Shown: positions 31,374 through 40,157 of the stretch, one piece after another
Layout of the letters: every line of letters begins with the position of its first letter
Position numbering within the stretch: the stretch's first letter is position 1
Assembly (NCBI RefSeq): GCF_003751305.1
Contig: NZ_RJKV01000002.1
Location: 1 to 64,000, forward strand
Direction of reading: 5' to 3'
Source of the DNA: Stenotrophomonas rhizophila
Lineage (GTDB): Bacteria; Pseudomonadota; Gammaproteobacteria; Xanthomonadales; Xanthomonadaceae
Length of the DNA stretch: 64,000 nt
Made by a program: the position numbers and the translations under genes
The notes under the pieces: generated by a model
The model's database searches: none
What the model was told of the DNA's origin: nothing
The model's input: only the letters and a program-made list of their open reading frames with translations

Positions 31374-31439
31374 AAGAAAAAACGATTGCCGGTGTACAGC
31401 CGGCACAACACAACGATTGCTTCGGAGGGGAAGCGTCCT

Positions 31440-33095
31440 ATGTCCACCACACCCGCACCAACAAAAGCCCAACTTACCCAGGGACACAAGAAGGTCATCT
31501 TCGCGTCAAGCCTGGGTACTGTCTTCGAGTGGTACGACTTCTTCCTGTACGGCTCGCTCGCCGCGATCATCGCCAAGCAGTTCTTCAGCGGCGTCAATGA
31601 AACCACGGGCATGATCTTCGCCCTGCTGGCGTTCGCGGCCGGCTTCTTCGTGCGCCCGTTCGGTGCGGCCTTCTTCGGCAGCCTCGGCGACCGCATCGGC
31701 CGCAAGTACACCTTCCTGGTCACGATCCTGATCATGGGCATCTCGACCTTCCTGGTCGGCGTGCTGCCCAACTACGCCTCGATCGGCTTCGCCGCCCCGG
31801 TGATCCTGATCATCCTGCGTCTGGCCCAGGGCCTGGCGATGGGTGGCGAATACGGTGGTGCCGCGACCTATGTCGCCGAGCATGCACCGGCCGACAAGCG
31901 TGGCCTGTACACCAGCTTCATCCAGTGCACCGCGACGCTCGGCCTGTTCATGTCGCTGCTGATCATCCTGGCCTGCCGCTACTTCCTGGGCAATGAAGCG
32001 TTCGAAGCCTGGGGCTGGCGTATTCCGTTCCTGGTCTCGATCGTACTGCTGGGCATCTCGGTGTGGATCCGCCTGCAGCTGAGCGAATCCCCGCTGTTCC
32101 AGCAGATGAAGGCCGAAGGCAAGGGCTCCAAGACCCCGTTCCGTGACAGCCTCAAGGACGGCAACCTCAAGCTGATGCTGCTGGTCCTGCTCGGTGCCGC
32201 AGCCGGTCAGGCCGTGGTGTGGTACGGCGGCCAGTTCTACGCGCTGTTCTTCCTGAGCAGCATGCTCAAGGTCGACGCCACCACCTCCTACCTGCTGATC
32301 GCCGCCGCGCTCGCGCTGGGCGTGCCGTTCTTCATCTTCTTCGGCTGGCTGTCGGACCGTATCGGCCGCAAGAAGATCATCCTGGCCGGCTGTCTGCTGG
32401 CTGCCATCACCTACATCCCGATCTTCAAGGGCCTGACCCACTTCGCCAACCCGGCCATCGAAGAAGCCCGCACCAACTCGCCGGCGCTGGTCAATGCCGA
32501 TCCGAACACCTGCTCGTTCCAGTTCGATCCGGTCGGCCTGCGCAAGTTCACCAGCTCCTGCGACGTGGCCACCGCGGCCCTGACCAAGGCTGGTGTGCCC
32601 TATGAAGTGAAGCCGGCACCGGCCGGTACGCTGGCGACGGTGTCGGTGGGCAGCGCCGAGGTGACCTCGTACGAGGCTGCCGGCCTGACCAAGGAAGAGC
32701 TCAAAGCCAAGGGCGATGCCTTCGGTGGCGAGCTGAAGGGCGCACTCAGCACCGCCGGCTACCCGGCCAAGGCGGACAACGCGCGCATCAACATCCCCGG
32801 CACGATCTTCATGCTGTGGCTGCTGGTGCTGTACGTGACCATGGTCTACGGCCCGATCGCCGCCTACCTGGTCGAGCTGTTCCCGACGCGTATCCGCTAC
32901 ACCTCGATGTCGCTGCCGTACCACATCGGCAACGGCTGGTTCGGTGGCTTCCTGCCAGCGATTTCCTTCGCGCTGGTGGCCGGTACCGGCAACCTCTACT
33001 ACGGCCTGTGGTACCCGATCATCATCGCGTTGATGACGGTCGTGGTCGGTGGCCTGTTCCTGCATGAAACCAAGGATGTGGACATCACCAAGTAA
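31440..33095 (+). CDS. MFS transporter, metabolite:H+ symporter (MHS) family
   Basis: A 551-residue inner-membrane carrier related to ProP, KgtP and ShiA. It opens with KKVIFASSLGTVFEWYDFFL, an MHS signature, and has GSLGDRIGRK and LSDRIGRKK loops and RLAQGLAMGGEYGGA in helix 4. It is longer than usual MHS proteins: about 110 extra residues lie between predicted helices 9 and 10 (roughly 340-450). They include two Cys about 15 apart (NTCSFQF and TSSCD) and probably form a periplasmic domain. A GGAGGGG sequence precedes the start. It lies 66 bases after the porin gene, so the two likely form an outer/inner membrane uptake pair. The substrate is unknown. Confidence 0.9.
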   Translation: MSTTPAPTKAQLTQGHKKVIFASSLGTVFEWYDFFLYGSLAAIIAKQFFSGVNETTGMIFALLAFAAGFFVRPFGAAFFGSLGDRIGRKYTFLVTILIMGISTFLVGVLPNYASIGFAAPVILIILRLAQGLAMGGEYGGAATYVAEHAPADKRGLYTSFIQCTATLGLFMSLLIILACRYFLGNEAFEAWGWRIPFLVSIVLLGISVWIRLQLSESPLFQQMKAEGKGSKTPFRDSLKDGNLKLMLLVLLGAAAGQAVVWYGGQFYALFFLSSMLKVDATTSYLLIAAALALGVPFFIFFGWLSDRIGRKKIILAGCLLAAITYIPIFKGLTHFANPAIEEARTNSPALVNADPNTCSFQFDPVGLRKFTSSCDVATAALTKAGVPYEVKPAPAGTLATVSVGSAEVTSYEAAGLTKEELKAKGDAFGGELKGALSTAGYPAKADNARINIPGTIFMLWLLVLYVTMVYGPIAAYLVELFPTRIRYTSMSLPYHIGNGWFGGFLPAISFALVAGTGNLYYGLWYPIIIALMTVVVGGLFLHETKDVDITK

Positions 33096-33117
33096 CGGTG
33101 ATCCACACGGCAGGACG

Positions 33118-33148
33118 AAGGGGCCGCGATGCAGATCGCGGCCCTTTC
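33118..33148 (+). terminator. Rho-independent terminator after the MHS transporter
   Basis: gggccgcgat and atcgcggccc form a 10-bp stem with a 4-base loop, followed by TTTCTCTTT. It lies 23 bases after the stop codon. Confidence 0.85.
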
Positions 33149-33158
33149 TCTTTCCGGG

Positions 33159-33235
33159 GTAGTGCCGGCCGCTGGCCGGCTCCCGAAGAACCTACGGAGA
33201 AGCGTGTGAGGCTGCCGGCCAGCGGCCGGCACTAC
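33159..33235. repeat. Pair of inverted GTAG (SMAG-like) elements
   Basis: GTAG plus tgccggccgctggccggc starts at 33159. The inverted partner gccggccagcggccggca plus CTAC ends at 33235. The same sequence class recurs at 35275 and 62117. Confidence 0.9.
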
Positions 33236-33262
33236 CGATCCCGCCATCACGCAGCCTGCCGC

Positions 33263-33268
33263 TATAGT
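33263..33268 (+). promoter_or_regulatory. Probable -10 box of the aldehyde dehydrogenase gene, leaderless
   Basis: TATAGT ends 6 bases before the ATG at 33275, so transcription would start at about the A of the ATG. No Shine-Dalgarno sequence and no clear -35 box are present. Confidence 0.45.
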
Positions 33269-33274
33269 CGGCCC

Positions 33275-34690
33275 ATGAGCGATGCCCACACCGATCCCGC
33301 TGCACTGCCCGCGATCCTGCAGACCCTGCGCACCGCCTGGCAGGCCAACCGCCCGACGCTTGACCAGCGCCGCGATGACCTGCAGCGCCTGCGCGCTGCC
33401 CTCAGGGCGCGCCTGCCGGACATGGCCGCGGCGATCTCGGCCGATTTCGGCCACCGCTCCACCCACGAATCACTGATCGCCGATGGCATGACCGTGCTCG
33501 GCGACATCGATCATCTGTGCGGCCATCTGCGCGGCTGGATGCGGCCGCGCCGGGTCGGTGTCGGCTGGCGGTTCTGGCCGGCGCGCGCACAGACCCGCCC
33601 GGTGCCGCTGGGCGTGGTCGGGGTGATCTCCCCCTGGAACTACCCGGTCAATCTGGCGCTGATTCCGCTGGCCACCGCGATCGCCGCCGGCAACCACGTG
33701 ATCCTCAAGCCGTCCGAGCATACCCCCCGCACCAGCGCCTTCCTGCAGTCACTGTTGGCTGACGTGTTCCCTTCCGATCGCGTGGCGGTCGTGCAGGGCG
33801 ATGGAAACCTCGCCAGCGCCCTGGCCGGCTCGCCGCTGGACCACCTGGTGTTCACTGGCTCCACCACCATCGGCCGCAAGGTCATGGCGGCCGCCGCCGA
33901 GCACCTGACCCCGCTCACGCTGGAGCTGGGCGGCAAATCCCCGGCCATTGTCTGCAGCGACTACCCGTTGGAGAAGGCCGCCGCGCGCCTGGCCACCGGC
34001 AAGTTCTTCAATGCCGGCCAGACCTGCATCGCGCCGGACTACGTGCTGATCGACGGCCATCGCCAGCGCGAGCTGGTGCAGCAGCTGCAGACCCAGGTGC
34101 AGGCGCGCTATGGCGATTTCAGCGACGCCGCCGATTACACCCGGATCATCCACGACGGCCAGTACCAGCGCCTGCGCGGCTATCTCGATGAAGCCCGCGC
34201 GCGGGGCGTGCCGGTGATCGAACTGGCCACGGTCGATCCCGAGCGTGCGCGCCGCGAGCGGCTGATCGTGCCGACCATCGTGCTCGATCCGCCGGCCGAT
34301 CTGGCGCTGATGCGCGAGGAGATTTTCGGCCCGATCTTGCCGGTCTGCGCGTATCCGGATCTGGACGCCGCCATCGCGGCGGTGCAGTCCCGTGACCGCC
34401 CGTTGGCGCTGTACGTCTTCAGTCACGAACGCGCGCAGGTGGAACGGGTGCTGGCGCAGGTCGTGGCCGGCGGCGTCACCGTCAACGACACGCTGCTGCA
34501 TTTCGCGGTCAATGGGCTGCCGTTCGGCGGCGTCGGCCCGAGTGGCATGGGCGCCTATCACGCGCGCGCCGGTTTCGATGCGATGAGCAAGCAGCTGCCG
34601 ATTCTGTGGCAGTCGCGCTGGGCGGCCAGCGATCTGCTCAAGCCGCCATATTCGAAAATCGCCGGGATGTTGAAGGCGATGGTTCGGTGA
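33275..34690 (+). CDS. calB: Coniferyl-aldehyde dehydrogenase-like enzyme
   Basis: A 471-residue NAD(P)-dependent aldehyde dehydrogenase, cytoplasmic or membrane-associated. It has the NAD-binding segment VISPWNYPVNLALIPLATAI, general base Glu in LTLELGGKSP, catalytic Cys251 in NAGQTCIAPDYV, and the EIFGPILP and VNDTLLHF motifs. The short class 3-like length and the closing hydrophobic and basic segment match the coniferyl aldehyde/long-chain aldehyde group; the exact substrate is not proven. The start was set by the -10 box directly in front of it; the frame is open upstream only through repeat DNA. It is monocistronic. Confidence 0.88.
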   Translation: MSDAHTDPAALPAILQTLRTAWQANRPTLDQRRDDLQRLRAALRARLPDMAAAISADFGHRSTHESLIADGMTVLGDIDHLCGHLRGWMRPRRVGVGWRFWPARAQTRPVPLGVVGVISPWNYPVNLALIPLATAIAAGNHVILKPSEHTPRTSAFLQSLLADVFPSDRVAVVQGDGNLASALAGSPLDHLVFTGSTTIGRKVMAAAAEHLTPLTLELGGKSPAIVCSDYPLEKAAARLATGKFFNAGQTCIAPDYVLIDGHRQRELVQQLQTQVQARYGDFSDAADYTRIIHDGQYQRLRGYLDEARARGVPVIELATVDPERARRERLIVPTIVLDPPADLALMREEIFGPILPVCAYPDLDAAIAAVQSRDRPLALYVFSHERAQVERVLAQVVAGGVTVNDTLLHFAVNGLPFGGVGPSGMGAYHARAGFDAMSKQLPILWQSRWAASDLLKPPYSKIAGMLKAMVR

Positions 34691-34853
34691 ACCTTGCTGT
34701 GTTGCACGGTAACGTCGAGACTTGCTCGGCTGCCCGGGTCCCGCGCAAAAAATCGAACCGATGCGCTGGTGAGCCGATTACCACGGCTATTCGGCTCACG
34801 CGGACGTGCCTAAGCATCGGGCCTGATCGAGCTTGGCGTTGAGAAAATAACGA

Positions 34854-35189
34854 TCAACGCCTTGGTTGCGACGATCGGCCTTCGTGGAACCACGCATAGG
34901 CCGCAGCTTCAAGATCGCCTTCCTCGGCGATCACCGAACCGTCCTCGTCCAGCACGGTGTAGTGGCGCTGGTCACCGCCCAGCGCGGCGCTGCCATCCAG
35001 CCCGAGCAGCAGGGTGTACAGGGCGTCGGTGGTGAAGACATCGAGCATCTCGCGCAACTGCTGGGTCTGCCCGGGCGACAGGTCCAGCGCGGCGATTCTT
35101 GCTGCGCACGCCGTGCCTGGGGTCCATGCCATGGCGAGCAGGTTCGCTTTCTCCGCGTACCACCTTGCTACGAAGGCATCTGCGTTCAT
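34854..35189 (-). CDS. Conserved hypothetical protein
   Basis: A 111-residue soluble, acidic protein with a mostly helical first half (FVARWYAEKANLLAMAW) and a conserved-looking DALYTLLLGLDGSAALGG followed by YTVLDEDGSVI. No signal peptide or membrane segment. I recognise this only as a family of uncharacterised proteins with an LLLGLDG core and cannot assign a function. It is alone between the aldehyde dehydrogenase and xthA, and the 160 bases after its stop hold nothing obvious. Confidence 0.65.
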   Translation of the reverse strand: MNADAFVARWYAEKANLLAMAWTPGTACAARIAALDLSPGQTQQLREMLDVFTTDALYTLLLGLDGSAALGGDQRHYTVLDEDGSVIAEEGDLEAAAYAWFHEGRSSQPRR

Positions 35190-35274
35190 TGAATATCTGC
35201 GCTACCAGGGGGGCCACAGCCTAGCGGGGGGACGCGGGCATGTGGCAAAAAATCTGCGTGCCCGGACGCGAAAG

Positions 35275-35329
35275 GCTGCCGGCCAGCGGCCGGCACTACC
35301 TGCGCCACCGACCAACGGCCGGTGGCTAC
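35275..35329. repeat. Two tandem CTAC-ended (SMAG-like) elements
   Basis: gctgccggccagcggccggc then CTAC runs to 35299. gccaccgaccaacggccggtgg then CTAC runs from 35304 to 35329. Both are inverted-orientation GTAG elements. The second ends 4 bases before the TAGAAT (35333-35338) that probably serves as the -10 box of xthA. Confidence 0.8.
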
Positions 35330-35345
35330 CGGTAGAATGGCGCAC

Positions 35346-36113
35346 ATGAAAATCGCCTCGTGGAACGTCAACTCGCTCAACGTGCGCCTGCCGCACCTGG
35401 AACAATGGCTCACGGCGTTCGCGCCGGACGTGGTCGGCATCCAGGAAACCAAGATGGAGGACCACAAGTTCCCTGACGCGGTGCTGGCCGGGCTGGGCTA
35501 CCGCAGCGTGTTTGCCGGGCAGAAGACCTACAACGGCGTCGCGCTGCTCTCGCGCGAGCCGGCGCAGGACGTGCAGATCGGCATCCCCGGCTTCGAGGAT
35601 GAGCAGAAGCGTGTCATCGCCGGTACCGTCAACGGCGTGCGCATCATCAACCTGTACGTGGTCAACGGCCAGGACGTGGGCACCGACAAGTACGCCTACA
35701 AGCTGCGCTGGCTGGAGGCCGTGCATGCCTGGGTCGAGGCCGAGCTGGCCAGGTACCCGGAGCTGGTGGTGATGGGTGACTTCAACATCGCGCCGGATGC
35801 CCGCGACGTGCACGACCCGCTGGTCTGGAACGAGAACCACATCCTGACCTCCACTGCCGAGCGCGGCGCCCTGGACAAGCTGCTCCAGCTGGGCCTGCAC
35901 GATGCCTTCCGCCTGCACAGCGAGGAAGAGGGCGTGTTCAGCTGGTGGGACTACCGGGCGGCCGGCTTCCGTCGCAACCTGGGCCTGCGCATCGACCTGA
36001 CCCTGGTCTCCGACGCGCTCAAGGCGCGCGCGCTGGCCTCGGGCATCGACCGTGAGCCGCGTACCTGGGAACGCCCCAGCGACCATGCCCCGGCCTGGGT
36101 GCAGCTGGGCTGA
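35346..36113 (+). CDS. xthA: Exodeoxyribonuclease III
   Basis: A 255-residue AP endonuclease and 3'-5' exonuclease for base-excision repair. It has the EEP-fold motifs MKIASWNVNSLNVRLPHL, QETKMEDHKFP (metal-binding Glu), VVMGDFNIAPDARDVHDP, the GLRIDLTLVSDAL block and the terminal catalytic SDHAP. The length is normal. The start MKIASWNV is universal in the family; TAGAAT ends 7 bases before it, which suggests a leaderless or near-leaderless transcript. A strong hairpin follows 9 bases after the stop. Confidence 0.97.
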   Translation: MKIASWNVNSLNVRLPHLEQWLTAFAPDVVGIQETKMEDHKFPDAVLAGLGYRSVFAGQKTYNGVALLSREPAQDVQIGIPGFEDEQKRVIAGTVNGVRIINLYVVNGQDVGTDKYAYKLRWLEAVHAWVEAELARYPELVVMGDFNIAPDARDVHDPLVWNENHILTSTAERGALDKLLQLGLHDAFRLHSEEEGVFSWWDYRAAGFRRNLGLRIDLTLVSDALKARALASGIDREPRTWERPSDHAPAWVQLG

Positions 36114-36122
36114 TCGCGGAAA

Positions 36123-36153
36123 CAACAAGGCCCGGCAGTGCCGGGCCTTGTTG
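36123..36153. terminator. Bidirectional terminator between xthA and the GlsB-like gene
   Basis: caacaaggcccggca and tgccgggccttgttg are perfect 15-base arms separated by one base, between convergent genes. Confidence 0.8.
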
Positions 36154-36176
36154 ATCAAACGGGATACGTGCGGTCG

Positions 36177-36428
36177 TTACCGCACGTTTCTGCGCGTAAA
36201 CAGATTCACGATCGCGAGCAGGATCACTGCGCCGATCAACGAGAACAGGAACGTGCGGATGGTGATCGCTTCATTGATGCCACCGCCGAACAGCCAACCG
36301 GCCAGCAATGCGCCGACGATGCCGACCACGATGTTGAGGATGATGCCTTGCTGCGCGTCCCGCTTCATGATGATGCTGGCAAGCCAGCCCACGATGCCGC
36401 CGACGATCAACCAGATGATGATGCCCAT
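36177..36428 (-). CDS. GlsB/YeaQ/YmgE-family small membrane protein
   Basis: An 83-residue inner-membrane protein with three hydrophobic helices (IIIWLIVGGIVGWLASIIM, the glycine-rich helix near 28-50, and FSLIGAVILLAIVNLF). The MGIIIWLIVGGIVGWLA start is a hallmark of the transglycosylase-associated/GlsB family. Members are often stress-induced, with no proven activity. It is transcribed alone, opposite to xthA. Confidence 0.92.
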   Translation of the reverse strand: MGIIIWLIVGGIVGWLASIIMKRDAQQGIILNIVVGIVGALLAGWLFGGGINEAITIRTFLFSLIGAVILLAIVNLFTRRNVR

Positions 36429-36518
36429 AACGTTGACTCCCTCTGTGCGGTTGCAACCCCTGCAGTGGACGGCACACGCTGTGAAATCGTCGTGCAGCCG
36501 CGATGGCGGAGCCGTGGC

Positions 36519-37118
36519 ATGACCCTGCCGGCGACGCTGGACGGCCCGTGGCGCTTCGGCCCGGTCACGGTCTGGCGCCTGTCGCATGTGCCGGGCACCC
36601 GTGGCGAGCCCCAGGCCCGGGTGCTGCTGGCCGAGCAGCTGGGCGGGGCGCCGGATGACCTGCCGCTGCAGCGCGACCCGCGCGGCCGGCCAGCGCTGCA
36701 TGGCCCGTTGGCGCATATCGGCACCGGCTGGAGCCACAGCCACGGGCAGCTGCTGGTCGCCCTCGGTGAAGGCGTCCGCCTCGGCGTGGACCTGGAGCCG
36801 CTGCGCCCGCGCCCACGAATGCTGGAAATCGTGCAGCGCTTCTTCCACCCGGCCGAGATCGCCTGGCTGGAATCGCTGGACGAGAACGCCCGCAACCATT
36901 GGTTCTTCCGCGTGTGGTGTGCCAAGGAAGCGCTGTTGAAGGCGCAGGGGCAGGGCATCTCCTTCGGTCTGCACCGGCTGCAGCTCGCGCCCGGCATCGA
37001 CGGTGGCCTGCACCTGGCCTGGTGCGACCCGGAGCTGGGACCGGCCGAGCGCTGGCACCTGCATGAGTGGCAGGCAGCCGATGATTTCCGGGCCGCGCTG
37101 GCCTGGCATGCCATGTGA
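36519..37118 (+). CDS. 4'-phosphopantetheinyl transferase (Sfp type)
   Basis: A 199-residue enzyme that transfers phosphopantetheine from CoA to a carrier-protein serine, activating acyl or peptidyl carrier proteins. The Sfp-type motifs are seen: [11 protein letters not shown] with Mg2+-binding Asp91, and [15 protein letters not shown] (133-147) with the catalytic Glu/Lys. It is shorter than Sfp but similar to the compact HetI/AcpT-like members. No NRPS or PKS gene lies nearby, so its carrier is encoded elsewhere; aryl polyene or xanthomonadin-like pigment or fatty-acid carriers are possible partners. The start was chosen near the end of the divergent interval and is not certain. Confidence 0.85.
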   Translation: MTLPATLDGPWRFGPVTVWRLSHVPGTRGEPQARVLLAEQLGGAPDDLPLQRDPRGRPALHGPLAHIGTGWSHSHGQLLVALGEGVRLGVDLEPLRPRPRMLEIVQRFFHPAEIAWLESLDENARNHWFFRVWCAKEALLKAQGQGISFGLHRLQLAPGIDGGLHLAWCDPELGPAERWHLHEWQAADDFRAALAWHAM

Positions 37119-37126
37119 GATGGGGC

Positions 37127-37148
37127 GCCGACCCGCGGTCGGCTCTAC
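37127..37148. repeat. CTAC-ended (SMAG-like) element before rsmG
   Basis: gccgacccgcggtcggc followed by tCTAC is an inverted GTAG element. It ends 8 bases before GATAAT (37157-37162), the likely -10 box of rsmG. Confidence 0.7.
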
Positions 37149-37168
37149 CGACCTGCGATAATGGTCCC

Positions 37169-37807
37169 ATGACAGAACACACCCTCCCCGCTGGCGTCGC
37201 CGATGCGCTTGAGCGCGGCCTGGCCGCCATGCAGCTGGATGCAGCGCTGGCACCGCCGCTGCTGACCTACCTGACCCTGCTCGACCGCTGGAACCGGACG
37301 TACAACCTGACGGCCATCCGCGATCCGCTGGAGATGGTGACCCGCCACCTGCTCGATTCGCTGGCGATGCAGCCGTTCCTGGAGACCGGCACCCTGGCCG
37401 ATCTGGGCACCGGCCCCGGGCTGCCGGGCATTCCGCTGGCGATCGCGCGCCCGCAGCTGCAGGTGACCCTGGTCGAGAGCAACGGCAAGAAAGCCCGCTT
37501 CATGCGCGAGGCCGTGCGCCAGCTGGGCCTGGGCAACGCCCGCGTAGCCGAGTCGCGTGCCGAGGCGCTGGCCGAACCGGCCGCCTATGACCATTTGACC
37601 GCCCGCGCGATGGATACCCTGGCCGGGATCATCCGGGTTGGTGGGCATCTGCTGCGCCCGGGCGGCCGCCTGCTGGCGATGAAAGGCGTGTACCCGCACG
37701 ACGAGATCGCGCAGCTGCCCGCCGGCTGGTCGGTGGAGAAGGTGGTGCCGCTGAGCGTTCCCGGGTTGACCGGCGAGCGCCATCTGGTGGTGGTCACCGG
37801 CCCGTAA
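37169..37807 (+). CDS. rsmG: 16S rRNA (guanine527-N7)-methyltransferase
   Basis: A 212-residue SAM-dependent enzyme that methylates G527 of 16S rRNA; loss gives low-level streptomycin resistance in other bacteria. It has the family segment [20 protein letters not shown], the SAM loop [31 protein letters not shown] and a typical RAM-type block (TARAMDTL). GATAAT ends 6 bases before the ATG and no Shine-Dalgarno sequence is present, so the transcript is probably leaderless. It lies upstream of parAB, the classical rsmG-parA-parB order. Confidence 0.97.
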   Translation: MTEHTLPAGVADALERGLAAMQLDAALAPPLLTYLTLLDRWNRTYNLTAIRDPLEMVTRHLLDSLAMQPFLETGTLADLGTGPGLPGIPLAIARPQLQVTLVESNGKKARFMREAVRQLGLGNARVAESRAEALAEPAAYDHLTARAMDTLAGIIRVGGHLLRPGGRLLAMKGVYPHDEIAQLPAGWSVEKVVPLSVPGLTGERHLVVVTGP

Positions 37808-38008
37808 GCCGGTGACCTCACCGCCTGCATCGCCCGCCCTACGGTCGTCCCGCCCCCCTCCCGCGGTGGCCCCACGCGGCGCCATCGGCGTGCCCGTGGG
37901 CGTCGCTGCGGTATTGCGGCGCGTGCCTTCCGCGCATCTCACAGTGCATGACACGCCCCATATACGCATAATGACCAGTCCCACTCCCTGCCGATGAGGC
38001 TCACCCGC

Positions 38009-38806
38009 ATGGCCCGCATCATCGCCATCGCCAACCAGAAAGGTGGCGTCGGCAAGACCACGACCGCTGTCAATCTGGCCGCCTCCCTGGCTGCTGCACC
38101 CAAGCGCGTGCTTCTCGTCGACCTCGATTCCCAAGGCAATGCGACCATGGGCAGCGGCGTGGACAAGCGCGAAGTCGCCGCCTCCACCTGTGATCTGCTG
38201 CTGGGCGAAAGCACCGCGGCCGAGGTCCGGGTGAAGACCCCGGAAGGCTTCGACCTGCTCCCGGGCAACATCGACCTGACCGCCGCCGAGATCCAGCTGA
38301 TGGACCAGAGCGAGCGCGAGCAGCGCCTCAAGCGCGCGCTGGCCCCGATCCGCGACGAATACGACTACATCCTGATCGACTGTCCGCCGGCGCTGTCGCT
38401 GCTGACGCTCAACGCCCTGGCCGCCGCCGATTCGGTGATCGTGCCGATGCAGTGCGAGTACTACGCGCTGGAAGGCCTGAGCGCGCTGGTGGAAACCATC
38501 GAAGCGCTGCGTGCCAACCTCAATCCCGCGCTGGAGATCGAGGGCGTGCTGCGGACCATGTTCGATGTGCGCAACAACCTGGCCAATGCCGTGTCGGCCG
38601 AGCTGACCGAGCACTTCGGCGAGCAGGTGTTCCGCACCATCGTGCCGCGTAATGTGCGCCTGGCCGAGGCGCCCAGCCATGGCCAGAGCATCGTGGGGTA
38701 CGACCGTGCCTCGCGCGGTGGCGTTGCCTATCTCGGCCTGGCCGGCGAGATCATCCGTCGCAACAACCAACGCAAGAAGGCCGACAAGGCCATGGAGACC
38801 GCCTGA
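38009..38806 (+). CDS. parA: Chromosome partitioning ATPase ParA
   Basis: A 265-residue Walker-type (MinD/ParA) ATPase that moves ParB-parS complexes during chromosome segregation. The deviant Walker A KGGVGKTTT is at 11-19, followed by LLVDLDSQGNAT and DYILIDCPPALSLLT. The length and absence of an N-terminal DNA-binding extension fit the chromosomal (Soj-like) class. The start MARIIAIANQ was preferred to an ATG 5 codons upstream. It overlaps parB by one base (TGATG). No perfect parS site was spotted in the window. Confidence 0.95.
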   Translation: MARIIAIANQKGGVGKTTTAVNLAASLAAAPKRVLLVDLDSQGNATMGSGVDKREVAASTCDLLLGESTAAEVRVKTPEGFDLLPGNIDLTAAEIQLMDQSEREQRLKRALAPIRDEYDYILIDCPPALSLLTLNALAAADSVIVPMQCEYYALEGLSALVETIEALRANLNPALEIEGVLRTMFDVRNNLANAVSAELTEHFGEQVFRTIVPRNVRLAEAPSHGQSIVGYDRASRGGVAYLGLAGEIIRRNNQRKKADKAMETA

Positions 38807-39729
38807 TGAGCACCAAGCCTGCCCTCGGCAAGAAACGCGGCCTCGGCCGTGGCCTCGACGCGCTGTTGGGGCCCAAGGGGGCAGTGACACAGGTGCAGGC
38901 AGCCGCCGTGGTCGAACCGCAGCCGGGTGAACGCCTGCGCAAGCTGCCGGTCGGTCACCTGCAGCCGGGCAAGTACCAGCCGCGCCGCGACATGGACGAG
39001 ACCAAGCTCGCCGAGCTGGCCGAGTCGATCAAGTCGCAGGGCGTGATCCAGCCCATCCTGGTGCGTCAGCTGGGCCCGGACAGCTTTGAGATCGTGGCCG
39101 GCGAACGCCGCTGGCGCGCGTCGCAGCTGGCCGGCCTGGATGAAGTGCCGGTGGTGGTGCGTGAGCTGGAAGACCGCACCGTCATCGCGATGGCGCTGAT
39201 CGAGAACATCCAGCGCGAAGACCTCAACCCGCTTGAAGAAGCCGAAGCGCTGCAGCGGCTGATCAGCGAATTCGCCCTGACCCACGCCGAGGCCGCACAG
39301 GCCGTCGGCCGCTCGCGTGCGGCGGTGTCCAACCTGCTGCGTCTGCTCGAGCTTCCGATCGCCATCCGCCTGCTGCTGGAAACCCGGCGGCTGGAAATGG
39401 GCCATGCCCGCGCGCTGCTCACCCTGGCGCCGGAACTGGCCAGCAAGCTGGCCCAGGAAGCGGCCGACCAGGGCTGGTCGGTACGCGAAGTGGAACACCG
39501 CGCCCAGCAGTTCGCGGCCGGCAAAGTGCCCGGCGCGCTGCGCAAGAAGCCCGCCGCCGCCGCGCCGCAGGCGGATATCGCCTCGCTGGAAACCGAACTG
39601 TCCGAGTCGCTGGGTGCCCGCGTGGCGATCGCCCACGGCCGTGGCGGCAAGGGCAAGCTGATCATCCATTACACCGACCTGGACACGCTGGATGGCGTGC
39701 TCGACCGACTTCGCGCACAGAAGGGCTGA
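38806..39729 (+). CDS. parB: Chromosome partitioning protein ParB
   Basis: A 307-residue parS-binding CTP-dependent clamp. It has the N-terminal KKRGLGRGLDALLG motif that contacts ParA. The ParB/Srx core follows, with GKYQPRRDMDE, the CTP-binding motif VAGERRWRASQLAG and ENIQREDLNPLEEA. The helix-turn-helix is AAQAVGRSRAAVSNLLRLLE. A linker and C-terminal dimerisation domain (IIHYTDLDTLDGVLDRLRA) complete it. It is translationally coupled to parA. Confidence 0.97.
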   Translation: MSTKPALGKKRGLGRGLDALLGPKGAVTQVQAAAVVEPQPGERLRKLPVGHLQPGKYQPRRDMDETKLAELAESIKSQGVIQPILVRQLGPDSFEIVAGERRWRASQLAGLDEVPVVVRELEDRTVIAMALIENIQREDLNPLEEAEALQRLISEFALTHAEAAQAVGRSRAAVSNLLRLLELPIAIRLLLETRRLEMGHARALLTLAPELASKLAQEAADQGWSVREVEHRAQQFAAGKVPGALRKKPAAAAPQADIASLETELSESLGARVAIAHGRGGKGKLIIHYTDLDTLDGVLDRLRAQKG

Positions 39730-39764
39730 GTCCCCCGCAGGCGTTAGAGGATCTTCCCCAACCA

Positions 39765-40073
39765 ATGAACCCCACCAAGGTCGACCGCAACCATCTGTTG
39801 CGTCTGACCGACCTGCCGAATGTCGGGCCGGCCTGTGAGAAAGATCTCCGTCTGATCGGCATCCGTGTGCCAGCGCATCTGCGCGGTCGCGATGCCTACG
39901 ACATGTACGCGCAGCTGTGTCTGCGCACCGGGGTGATGCACGACCCCTGCGTGATCGATGTATTTCTGTCGGTGCTGCGTTTCATGCAGGGCGAAGCACC
40001 GCGGCCGTGGTGGGATTTCAGCAAGGAACGCAAGGCCACCCTGGCCAAGGAAGCGCCGCTCAGCCTCTGGTGA
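39765..40073 (+). CDS. Helix-hairpin-helix protein of the Cdd1 (pathogenicity locus) family
   Basis: A 102-residue soluble protein. The N-terminal HhH-like segment LLRLTDLPNVGPACEKDLRLIGI suggests nucleic-acid or protein binding; the rest (YAQLCLRTGVMHDPCVIDVFLS and PWWDFSKERK) matches the small Cdd1 family, whose function is unknown. It lies 35 bases after parB and may be read through from it. A hairpin follows. Confidence 0.75.
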   Translation: MNPTKVDRNHLLRLTDLPNVGPACEKDLRLIGIRVPAHLRGRDAYDMYAQLCLRTGVMHDPCVIDVFLSVLRFMQGEAPRPWWDFSKERKATLAKEAPLSLW

Positions 40074-40082
40074 GGCGGGCCA

Positions 40083-40116
40083 CCGGGACGCGCGGATCGC
40101 CACGCGTGCGTCCCGG
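40083..40116 (+). terminator. Hairpin before the epimerase gene
   Basis: ccgggacgc and gcgtcccgg form a 9-bp stem around an inner partly self-complementary segment, 10 bases after the Cdd1-type stop codon. It has no T-tract. Confidence 0.45.
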
Positions 40117-40157
40117 GCACGCTGTATTGATACGTGGCTGCATGACGGACAGACCCC

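Noticed and set aside
37115..39729. Replication origin next to rsmG-parA-parB
   Set aside because: No dnaA, rpmH or mnmG, and no cluster of TTATCCACA boxes, is present in the window.
37808..39764. parS centromere site near parAB
   Set aside because: No sequence close to the tgttncacgtgaaaca consensus was found by eye around parAB, so none is reported.
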